Source: Methanobacteriota archaeon (lineage in GTDB: Archaea; Thermoplasmatota; Poseidoniia; MGIII; CG-Epi1). From it: DNA of 9,752 nt. A program made the position numbers and the translations under genes. The notes below the pieces were generated by a model. It saw nothing but the letters and a program-made list of their open reading frames with translations. It did no database searches and was not told the DNA's origin. Each line of letters opens with the position of its first letter. Positions within the stretch are counted from its first letter, which is position 1. Shown piece after piece: positions 1 to 5,557 of this stretch. The stretch covers positions 1 through 9,752 of the forward strand of contig PSPB01000046.1 of NCBI GenBank assembly GCA_003193815.1, written 5' to 3'.

Positions 1-818
1 ACGGGGCAGGCGAAGACGCAGAGCGTGCAGCCGGTGCAGGTATCTTCGACAATCAGCGCTTTCTTCGATTCGAACGCGTCGGTGCGTGTTTCGAGTTCCC
101 ACTCAATCATGTCAATCGACGCGAAGTTGCAGAAATAGACGCACTGCGTGCAGCCGATGCACTTGTCGTTGTGCACCAGCGCGATAAACTCCTTGCCGCG
201 CGAGAGCGAGTCGAGTGTCTCCTTGCGGATTTCCCTGAAGAGCGGCTTCGCCTTGGCCATGCCGGTATCGGGCAGTTCCAGTCCCGCGAGCGAGTCCTTC
301 ATGCGCTGGAGCCATACATCGGGCTTCGGCTCCCATGCTGGCGCCGCGACTGCCGGTTCGGCCGCAACGGCAGCGGCGGCTTCGGCCGGGGCTTCGCCTT
401 CGGTGGCGGCCGCTTCCGCGATTGCCGGGGCGGGCGCGGCGTCCGCGCCCGCCATCGCCGCCTCGACGTCGCCCGGGTCGGTAATCAGCACCGCGTCGAC
501 CGGGCAGACCTCCTCGCAGGCGCGGCAGACGATGCAGTCCGGCTCGCGCGGCATGAACGGCTTGCGCTCCGACGCGGCGTGGCCGGGAGAATCAATCCAC
601 TCGTAGACGTCGACCGGGCAGGCGTCGATGCACGCCCCGTCGGCGATGCACATGTCGAAATCGACGCCGACGACGGTGCCCCAGATGCCCAGCTTGCCCG
701 AGTCGAGGCCGCCATAGGTGCCGTCCTGCGTCCAGATTTGCACCGGCTCGCTGTCGCCGGCGTGGGTCGCGGCCTGTTTCCAGGCGGAGAGGTATTGTCG
801 GTCGATGCCAGCAGCCAT
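1..818 (-). CDS. Multi-cluster ferredoxin, archaeal Zn/7Fe-type module plus second dicluster (3' end outside window)
   Basis: Partial gene: 272 residues are visible and the frame is still open at the left edge. The ATG at 818 shares its A with the TGA of the upstream CCG-protein gene (TGATG), with GAGGAA about 10 bases ahead. The first ferredoxin module resembles Sulfolobus/Thermoplasma ferredoxins. It has an N-terminal extension (about 1-50), then C57-x2-D60-x2-C63-x3-C67-P with Asp in place of the second Cys, then C95-x2-C98-x2-C101-x3-C105-P. By family precedent the Asp site often holds a 3Fe-4S cluster. The extension has only one His (H19), so the three-His zinc site of Sulfolobus ferredoxin appears absent. 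An Ala/Glu/Pro-rich linker follows (about 115-162). A second dicluster domain has C220-x2-C223-x2-C226-x3-C230 without the usual Pro and C261-x2-C264-x2-C267-x3-C271-P. No signal peptide or membrane helix is seen, so it is cytoplasmic. As last visible gene of the operon it is the likely soluble donor or acceptor for the cytoplasmic iron-sulfur arm. Confidence in ferredoxin is high; the partner assignment is inferred. Confidence 0.9.
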   Translation of the reverse strand, partial: MAAGIDRQYLSAWKQAATHAGDSEPVQIWTQDGTYGGLDSGKLGIWGTVVGVDFDMCIADGACIDACPVDVYEWIDSPGHAASERKPFMPREPDCIVCRACEEVCPVDAVLITDPGDVEAAMAGADAAPAPAIAEAAATEGEAPAEAAAAVAAEPAVAAPAWEPKPDVWLQRMKDSLAGLELPDTGMAKAKPLFREIRKETLDSLSRGKEFIALVHNDKCIGCTQCVYFCNFASIDMIEWELETRTDAFESKKALIVEDTCTGCTLCVFACP

Positions 819-1702
819 CAGGCGGCTTCCTCGACAAGGCAGGCGGAGAGGAACTGCATCAGGTCCAGCATCTCGAACGAGTGGTTGTGTTCACCGGGGT
901 CCATGCGCTCCTCGTTGAGCAGACATTGCATATGCATGTAGCACTTGGGACAGCCGCCCAGCATCACCTGGATTTCGGCGTCGGTGCCTTGGTCCAGCCG
1001 CTTCTTGCGCACCGCCTTGGTCGCGTCGTTGCAATACATCATCGACGAGACGCCGCAGCAGAGCGCCTTCTCGCGGCTGTTCTCCAGCTCGACCATCTCG
1101 GCGCCGTCCACCAATTGGATAAGCTCGCGCGGCGCGTCGTATTCGCCCATCATGCGGCCGAGCCGGCACGGATCGTGGAAGGTGACACGCACCGGTTCGG
1201 GCGACTTGAATTTGAGACCGCGCCCACGCAGCGTCTGCGTGATGTGCTCGACCTGGATGCCTTGGCCGGGCAGGTCGTAGTCGACCGCGAAGGTGCGGTA
1301 GCCTTCAGCGCAGGTGACGACGAGGGTGCGGATGCCGCTCTCCTGCATGCGGCGCAGGTTGTGCGCCTTCAGCTCGTCAAAGACCTCGAGCTGTCCTTGC
1401 CAGAGCTGGTCGTGCCCGCAGCACTTGAACGAGTTCATGTCGAGAATCAGTGGGTCGATGCCGGCGGCGTTCATCAGCTTGATAGCCGCGGCGGCAATCG
1501 AGGCGTGGTCGGCATCGCCCTTGTTGAGGTGCGAGAACTTGACTTCGACGTCCATGAAGTCGACGCAGCCGGGGAAGTAGCCGTATTCGTGCTGCCGTTC
1601 GGGCTGCCACGGCGCTTCGTCGGGCGTGTTGGCGTCGTTGATTATCATGCGCTCGAAGAGCGGGTGCGGGATGGTGCGGGCGTAGGGTTCGGTGCGACTC
1701 AT
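818..1702 (-). CDS. HdrB/GlpC-like cysteine-rich (CCG) domain iron-sulfur protein
   Basis: 294 residues, with two Cys-rich CCG domains as in HdrB, HdrD, DsrK, LutA and GlpC. These domains bind non-cubane or 4Fe-4S clusters at redox-active sites. The first repeat is C46, C94-C95-G96, C131, but the position expected for the final CxxC cysteine is Gly134, so it is incomplete. The second repeat is canonical: C179, C215-C216-G217, C251-P-K-C254. There is no signal peptide or membrane segment. The ATG at 1702 overlaps the upstream stop as ATGA and has GGAG 7 bases ahead. Longer in-frame extensions to about 2083 only shadow the preceding gene. The upstream gene ends in an HdrC-like dicluster domain and the downstream gene encodes a ferredoxin, which reproduces an HdrC-HdrB-ferredoxin arrangement. 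It probably docks on the cytoplasmic 4Fe-4S domain of the cytochrome fusion. It is not HdrA and no flavin subunit is visible. A thiol/disulfide or other small substrate cannot be inferred. Confidence 0.88.
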   Translation of the reverse strand: MSRTEPYARTIPHPLFERMIINDANTPDEAPWQPERQHEYGYFPGCVDFMDVEVKFSHLNKGDADHASIAAAAIKLMNAAGIDPLILDMNSFKCCGHDQLWQGQLEVFDELKAHNLRRMQESGIRTLVVTCAEGYRTFAVDYDLPGQGIQVEHITQTLRGRGLKFKSPEPVRVTFHDPCRLGRMMGEYDAPRELIQLVDGAEMVELENSREKALCCGVSSMMYCNDATKAVRKKRLDQGTDAEIQVMLGGCPKCYMHMQCLLNEERMDPGEHNHSFEMLDLMQFLSACLVEEAA

Positions 1703-2760
1703 GTTGCGGCTCCTTGCAGCGCAATTGCGCGCTGCTCGAGGACGTAATCCACGTATTCGATGTTCTGCGGGCAGATAGCGGTACACATGCCGCAGGTGAT
1801 GCACGACCACATCGCGACGCCATCGTGCTCGTTCTGGAAGGTGTTGAAGATGATATTCAGCTCCTCCTCGCCCTCGTTGGTGCGCACCGGGCAGATGTCG
1901 TCGCAGAGGCCGCACTGGTAGCAGCGGTTGAGCTTGAACTCGTAGATGCGCTGCGTACGGCGGCTGGTAATTCCGTTGCGGTACAGGTCGAAGCGCTCTT
2001 CGTCGCTCTGCGGGCGGGCGCCTTCGGCGCGCCGCCGGTCGAGCCAGAGATAGGTCAGCCCGGCGCACGCCAGTGGCCCCCACAGTGTCACCCCTGCCAG
2101 CACGGCGGTCGTGACGGCAGGGTAGTAGAGCACGATGTTGGCGTTGATGGAATATATTGAGAGCATCACGACGAAGGCGAGCCCCCAGACGCCAATCGCG
2201 GCGCGCACGGGGTCCTCGATGGGGCGGCGCGCGTGGCCGGAGTTGAGGACGTCCATCATCCCCTCCTTCGGCCCAGGGTCAATCAGGTAGCCCAGCGCGC
2301 GGTCGATGAATGGCACCGCGACGACCATACCGATAATCATCCCCTGCACCAGCGTTCCCCAGACCTTGGCAGTCATCAGGAAGAAGTGGTGGCCCAGGAT
2401 GGTGAACTCGATGTCCCACGCCACCTTCAGGCAGCCGAACGCCCAGAGCAGGTACCAGTCCGGCAGCGGCGGCGGGAAGGCGGTCGCGGCGGCGGGGTCG
2501 GCCGCGCGGTGCAGCGGCGGCGGAATGAACGCCGCCAGGAAGAAGAGGATGGAGGTGACGTAGAGCGTCAGCACGCTGTCGCGCACCAGTTCATGCGGGT
2601 AGAGCGGCTCGCCCTTGGCGTGCGACGCCTCGAGCACCGAGTGCGCCTGCCGTGGCGTCTCTCGTGTGAACTCGGTCTTGCGCCCGATGCGCTCGGCATC
2701 GTCCTCCGCCTGCCGCTCCTGCTGGTATTCGCCAATCAGGTTCCCGGTGTCGTCGGCCAT
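1699..2760 (-). CDS. Cytochrome b C-terminal half (subunit IV-like) fused to HdrC-like 2x[4Fe-4S] domain
   Basis: 353 residues combining two normally separate proteins. After a polar, charged N-terminus (1-60) come hydrophobic helices at about 61-79, 132-152, 188-206 and 216-240. Between the first two is the Qo-site motif P100-D-W-Y103, the PDWY variant of the PEWY motif of cytochrome b/subunit IV. Cytochrome b6f subunit IV has three helices; the fourth here would return the C-terminus to the cytoplasm, and a basic stretch (D241-R-R-R, then R267-R268) follows it. The C-terminal domain has C280-x2-C283-x2-C286-x3-C290-P and C320-x2-C323-x2-C326-x3-C330-P, as in HdrC, GlpC or SdhB-like diclusters. 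The ATG at 2760 overlaps the upstream TGA by one base, with GGAG ahead; the gene ends in the ATGA start of the CCG protein. Electrons could therefore pass between heme bH and cytoplasmic clusters within one complex. Domain identities are clear; the electron path is inferred. Confidence 0.92.
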   Translation of the reverse strand: MADDTGNLIGEYQQERQAEDDAERIGRKTEFTRETPRQAHSVLEASHAKGEPLYPHELVRDSVLTLYVTSILFFLAAFIPPPLHRAADPAAATAFPPPLPDWYLLWAFGCLKVAWDIEFTILGHHFFLMTAKVWGTLVQGMIIGMVVAVPFIDRALGYLIDPGPKEGMMDVLNSGHARRPIEDPVRAAIGVWGLAFVVMLSIYSINANIVLYYPAVTTAVLAGVTLWGPLACAGLTYLWLDRRRAEGARPQSDEERFDLYRNGITSRRTQRIYEFKLNRCYQCGLCDDICPVRTNEGEEELNIIFNTFQNEHDGVAMWSCITCGMCTAICPQNIEYVDYVLEQRAIALQGAAT

Positions 2761-3704
2761 CAGTGCGGCTCCGCCTCGCCCTGTATCCAGACCAGCGCCA
2801 TGTGCAGCACCATCAGCGCGATGCCGACGGCGGGCAGCACAAAGACGTGCAGCCAGTACATCCGCAGCACGGTGGTGCCGGTGAGCTGCGTCCCGCCGAA
2901 GACGAGTTGTGCCATCGGCGGCCCCATGGCCGGGATGGAGGTCGCCATCTCAAGGCCGATTGAGCCGGCGGCGAAACCGAGTTCGTCCCACGGCAGCAGG
3001 TAGCCGGTATAGCCAAAGAAAATAGTCACCATCAGCAGGATGGACCCCAGAATCCAGTTCAGCTCGCGCGGGTTGCGATACGCCCCCACGAAGTAGACCC
3101 GCATCATATGCAGGAACACCGCTGCGACCATGAAGTGTGCCGCCCAGTGGTGCACCGCACGCATGATGTAGCCAAAGCTCACCTCGGTCATGATGAGTTC
3201 CATAGACTCGTACGCTCCGGAGGTCATCTCGCCGTCAGCGCCCTCGACGAAATCGCCGTCAGGGACGTAGTAGAAACCGAGATAGATGCCGGTAATGGTC
3301 AGGATGATGAACGCCAGGAACGAAAGCCCGCCGAGGCAGTAGAAGGGGTACCAGTACCAGACCGCCTTGACGTTGTACCGCTCGGTGTGCGACTGCGGGA
3401 AGGTGCGTCCACTCGCCGGCAGCAGCGTGAAGACCACCGAGTAGTATTCGCGCCGCGCCAAGCTGGCGTAGCGCCGCAGCGCGAATCGCTCGTCGAGCCA
3501 GGCCCAAGTCGACAGCAGCACCTGCGGCAGCGCCCCGGTTGCCCAGAGGAAGGCGAAGCCGATCACTGCGCCGACCAGCGAGAGGAAAATCAGCAGGAAG
3601 GTGTAGTCGCGCATGAACTCCTCCAGCAGCGGCGTCTCGGCGCGGGCGCTCCCGGCCAGCGCGAGCAGCGCGAGGGCGGTTGCAGCCGCTATTGTCGTTC
3701 TCAT
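2760..3704 (-). CDS. petB: b6-type cytochrome b (N-terminal diheme half) with N-terminal signal and extra membrane helix
   Basis: 314 residues from the ATG at 3704, whose ATGA overlaps the Rieske stop; an in-frame ATG at 3728 would add 8 residues but lies further inside the Rieske gene. Residues 1-22 look like a signal peptide ending in A-R-A, followed by an extra hydrophobic helix (about 36-56) and a helix of W-x-W-L-D-E-R-F type (67-74) like the start of b6. The b6 core follows: helix A with F121-Y-C-L-G-G126, where C123 aligns with the b6 cysteine that covalently holds heme c_n/c_i. The heme-b ligands are H185 and H199 in helix B and H286 and H301 in helix D. The 14/15 spacing is the b6 pattern rather than the bc1 pattern (14/14). 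The G231-Y-T-G-Y-L-L-P-W-D240 segment matches the b6 Qo-side loop. With the next gene it makes a split cytochrome b that oxidises quinol between two hemes b. A cleaved signal plus one extra helix leaves the core in normal N-inside orientation. Confidence 0.94.
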   Translation of the reverse strand: MRTTIAAATALALLALAGSARAETPLLEEFMRDYTFLLIFLSLVGAVIGFAFLWATGALPQVLLSTWAWLDERFALRRYASLARREYYSVVFTLLPASGRTFPQSHTERYNVKAVWYWYPFYCLGGLSFLAFIILTITGIYLGFYYVPDGDFVEGADGEMTSGAYESMELIMTEVSFGYIMRAVHHWAAHFMVAAVFLHMMRVYFVGAYRNPRELNWILGSILLMVTIFFGYTGYLLPWDELGFAAGSIGLEMATSIPAMGPPMAQLVFGGTQLTGTTVLRMYWLHVFVLPAVGIALMVLHMALVWIQGEAEPH

Positions 3705-4378
3705 CCCTGTCCGCAGTATTTCAGCCACTCCAGTTTATCAGTTCGCCCTATAAGCTCACCGTCGCGTTCGATGATTGGCACAATCGGCAGCCCGTACGGC
3801 GCCGGCCCCTCGACCAGCTCGGCGACCATTACCTTGCGTCCCAGCTCGTCGGTAGCCTCGACAATCGAGAGCGGGTCGAAGCGGCTCAAGTGGCACGGGC
3901 AGAGGAACATGTTCTCGTAGGTGCCGCCGCTGAGGCTGCTGAGTCCCTCTTTCATAAAGACTGGTTTGCAGCAGAGGTGCGGGCACTTGTAGGTGTGGTA
4001 CGCCATCATTACCGCGTTGCCCCCATCGTCGGAGATACCCCATTCAATCATTGCCTCCTCGGCCGGCAGCTTGATTAGCGTCAGCACGATTTCGCAGGTT
4101 CCTAGCTCCTGCTCCAGTTCCTTCGGCGCCCAGGTCACCATCGCCGCCTGGTTCAACGCAAAGTCCTCTTTGCGTGCCACCTTGCCAGCCAGCGGTTCGT
4201 ACCACGTGCCCGGCTCCCGTTCCTTGAAGAGCAGAGTGTCGTACGCCTCGTCCGAGTTGCAACGGACAACGGGTGGCGGCAGCAGCGTCATCAACGCCGG
4301 CACCGAGAGTGCGCCGCCCATGCCGCTGCCGGCAAGCGCGAGGGCGCCTTTCAGGAAATTGCGTCGTGTGACCGGCAT
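3701..4378 (-). CDS. Rieske [2Fe-2S] protein, Tat-exported, with atypical cluster boxes
   Basis: 225 residues. The N-terminus has a twin-arginine motif (T4-R-R-N-F-L-K10) followed by a hydrophobic stretch to about residue 33, which serves as Tat signal or anchor. This identifies the start at 4378, backed by GGAG 6 bases upstream, even though the start lies 28 bases inside the preceding gene. Box 1 is C132-P-H134-L-C136-C137 and box 2 is C160-P-C162-H163-L-S165. By homology C132, H134, C160 and H163 bind the cluster and C137-C162 form the disulfide. Box 1 has Cys where Gly is usual (CTHLGC), and box 2 has Leu instead of Gly (CPCHGS). The P191-x-P-Y195 segment matches the proline-rich loop typical of quinol-oxidising Rieske proteins. 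It would take the first electron from quinol at the cytochrome b Qo site on the outer face. Its place directly before cytochrome b supports this. The identity is firm, though the changed box residues may shift the redox potential. Confidence 0.94.
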   Translation of the reverse strand: MPVTRRNFLKGALALAGSGMGGALSVPALMTLLPPPVVRCNSDEAYDTLLFKEREPGTWYEPLAGKVARKEDFALNQAAMVTWAPKELEQELGTCEIVLTLIKLPAEEAMIEWGISDDGGNAVMMAYHTYKCPHLCCKPVFMKEGLSSLSGGTYENMFLCPCHLSRFDPLSIVEATDELGRKVMVAELVEGPAPYGLPIVPIIERDGELIGRTDKLEWLKYCGQG

Positions 4379-4749
4379 CTATCGCTCCACCGCGGCACGA
4401 CCTTGTCGCGACGGCGCTTGGTTTCGAGTACGTCGGGCAGGAAGCTGCGGCGGTAGAGGTCGAGCATCAGCCCGAACGTCAGCATCGCCATACCGATGAT
4501 GAATGAGAGGAAAGTCTGGTCCCATCCCTCAATCAGCCCGAAGATGAAGAGCGCGTCGTAGAGCAGCTGCACCACCATCAGCAGCATGATAATCGCGAAA
4601 ATCGAGAGCTGTTCCGGCGCCGGCGTCTCGTGCCGGATTGCACCGAGCTGCTCGTCACCGCGGGTGCCGAGCAGCTTCTGCGCGTCCGCCTGCGTCAGCT
4701 CGCCGCTGGCGACCTGCTCGAGGATTTCGTTAACCTCGGTAATTGGCAC
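4351..4749 (-). CDS. Small two-helix membrane protein of unknown function
   Basis: 132 residues if translation begins at the GTG at 4749, which has GAGG 5 bases ahead and overlaps the upstream stop by 20 bases. An ATG at 4809 is in frame, but it lies deep in the upstream gene and its extra residues mirror that gene's membrane helix in another frame, so it is disfavoured. Residues 5-28 form a short amphipathic segment with an I-L-E-Q-V-A-S-G-E-L-T-x2-D-A-x3-L-L pattern, resembling the short helical N-terminal domain of SHOCT/LiaX-YvlB-type proteins. Two hydrophobic helices follow at about 50-72 and 80-98, then a strongly basic tail (R100-R101, K111-R-R-R114). By the positive-inside rule both ends are cytoplasmic. 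No cysteines or histidines are arranged for a cofactor. Sitting between the CxCH protein and the Rieske gene, it is probably an accessory or assembly subunit of the same complex. I cannot name a family with confidence. Confidence 0.75.
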   Translation of the reverse strand: MPITEVNEILEQVASGELTQADAQKLLGTRGDEQLGAIRHETPAPEQLSIFAIIMLLMVVQLLYDALFIFGLIEGWDQTFLSFIIGMAMLTFGLMLDLYRRSFLPDVLETKRRRDKVVPRWSDRCRSHDAIS

Positions 4750-5425
4750 TCCCCCCTCGTAGTACGATGTACGCCAGCAGCACGAAGACCAGCGTGATGG
4801 CGATGCCAATCAGGCCAATCCAGTACTGTTTCAGGCTGACTCCCAGCTCGTGGATGCCCTTCTCGTCCTCCAGCGCCTGCGGGGTCCCGAGCGAGACTGC
4901 CACGAGCCGGGTCCAGCCGTCGCCAGCATCGTTGCCGTTTTCGCCGTTGACGACGTTGAAGTAGACGGTCAGCACCGCGTCTCCCGTCCCTTCGTCGGGT
5001 GCGGTCCACGTCACGGTCCAGTTGCGCCGGTCGTTCGAGTCGGCGTTGTGCGAGAGCAGGCGGCCGCTATCGCCGGTCCAGAAACCATCGCCGCCGGCGA
5101 AGCTGCCGTTGGTGACGCGCAGCAGGAAGCCGCCCGCCGCCGCCGGGTCGGCAGCGTCGGTGACGCTGGAATCGGCAATCGTGAGCGTTAGGTTGTAGAC
5201 TGTCCCGGGCCCGTAGCGCGCCGGGAAGCCCTCGAGCGCCCACATCCCGGTTTCGCTCTGCTCGAGGTTGTGGCAGCTGCAACCTTCTACCAGCACGCCA
5301 TTGGCCCAGTCGTCGCCGCCGGTGTCGCCGCCTCCGGAATACCCGACCACGCTTCCGCCCGTCAGGAGTGCGGCTGAAAGCAATGCGAAAATCAGTCCGA
5401 AATTACGTCTTTTTCGAAGAGCCAC
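4730..5425 (-). CDS. Exported, membrane-anchored CxCH protein with Reeler/choice-of-anchor-V-like domain
   Basis: 231 residues, first gene of the leftward operon. The start is GTG at 5425, preceded by GGAGG with 5-base spacing. A basic N-terminus (R4-K-R-R7) and hydrophobic stretch (9-28) form a signal or anchor. A Gly/Asp-rich spacer leads to G48-C-S-C-H52, followed by a beta-rich region with Y71-G-P-G-T-V-Y77, G98-G-F100, G107, H126, and W136-T-V-T-W-T-A-P143, then V154-Y-F156. This order resembles the Reeler-related choice-of-anchor-V domain, in which a CxxCH-like motif precedes a Y-x-PG-x-x-Y strand and a W-x-x-x-W-x-A-P strand. A C-terminal membrane helix (about 201-222) ends in a short basic tail. 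The His/Cys motif is one residue short of the CxxCH heme-c motif. The gene sits where a cytochrome c1 or f might be expected, so it may take electrons from the Rieske protein. This is inferred; the motif could equally be structural or bind metal. Confidence 0.82.
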   Translation of the reverse strand: MALRKRRNFGLIFALLSAALLTGGSVVGYSGGGDTGGDDWANGVLVEGCSCHNLEQSETGMWALEGFPARYGPGTVYNLTLTIADSSVTDAADPAAAGGFLLRVTNGSFAGGDGFWTGDSGRLLSHNADSNDRRNWTVTWTAPDEGTGDAVLTVYFNVVNGENGNDAGDGWTRLVAVSLGTPQALEDEKGIHELGVSLKQYWIGLIGIAITLVFVLLAYIVLRGGSANYRG

Positions 5426-5430
5426 CGTAA

Positions 5431-5435
5431 CCTCC
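5431..5435 (-). promoter_or_regulatory. Shine-Dalgarno site of the first operon gene
   Basis: GGAGG on the minus strand ends 5 bases before the GTG at 5425. It decides this start over other in-frame codons and suggests a short leader of about 18 bases after the predicted transcription start. Confidence 0.75.
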
Positions 5436-5465
5436 GGTCAGGTCGCCTGCGAGGACGGCTTACCC

Positions 5466-5472
5466 TATATAA
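5466..5472 (-). promoter_or_regulatory. TATA box for the leftward Rieske/cytochrome b/Hdr operon
   Basis: TTATATA on the minus strand stands out as the most AT-rich spot in a GC-rich region. Its centre is about 44 bases from the GTG at 5425. Transcription starting about 26 bases downstream would leave a leader of about 18 bases carrying the GGAGG site. Because every later gene overlaps its neighbour, this is probably the only strong promoter for all seven genes. The mirror sequence could also serve the rightward gene, with a leader of about 60 bases. Confidence 0.6.
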
Positions 5473-5531
5473 TGATATTGAGAAGCGTTGCAGCCGCTGG
5501 TGACTGAAAGGCTGCGCGGCGCAGCAGCCGC

Positions 5532-5537
5532 TTTTAG
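5532..5537 (+). promoter_or_regulatory. Weak TATA-like element ahead of the polytopic membrane protein
   Basis: TTTTAG, about 24 bases before the ATG at 5558, is at the right distance for leaderless transcription in archaea and stands out against GC-rich surroundings. The match to the TATA consensus is poor. The divergent TATATAA at 5466-5472 read on the plus strand is an alternative. The remainder of 5426-5557 shows no RNA gene or repeat. Confidence 0.3.
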
Positions 5538-5557
5538 CACGCGCTGGCTGCACCGCC

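Noticed and set aside
1703..2083. In-frame N-terminal extension of the CCG protein up to an ATG at 2083
   Set aside because: The added residues are a frame shadow of the Fe-S domain of the cytochrome fusion; the ATGA overlap and GGAG site at 1702 give the real start.
818..2760. A true methanogen-type heterodisulfide reductase (HdrABC or HdrDE)
   Set aside because: No HdrA flavoprotein is visible, the HdrC-like part is fused to a cytochrome b half of the Rieske type, and the CCG protein lacks one cluster cysteine.
3108..3920. Long plus-strand open frame opposite cytochrome b and Rieske genes (similarly 171-941, 881-1747 and 2233-3003)
   Set aside because: These are complements of well-conserved minus-strand genes in GC-rich DNA; their products are His/Arg/Val-rich low-complexity with no family motifs.
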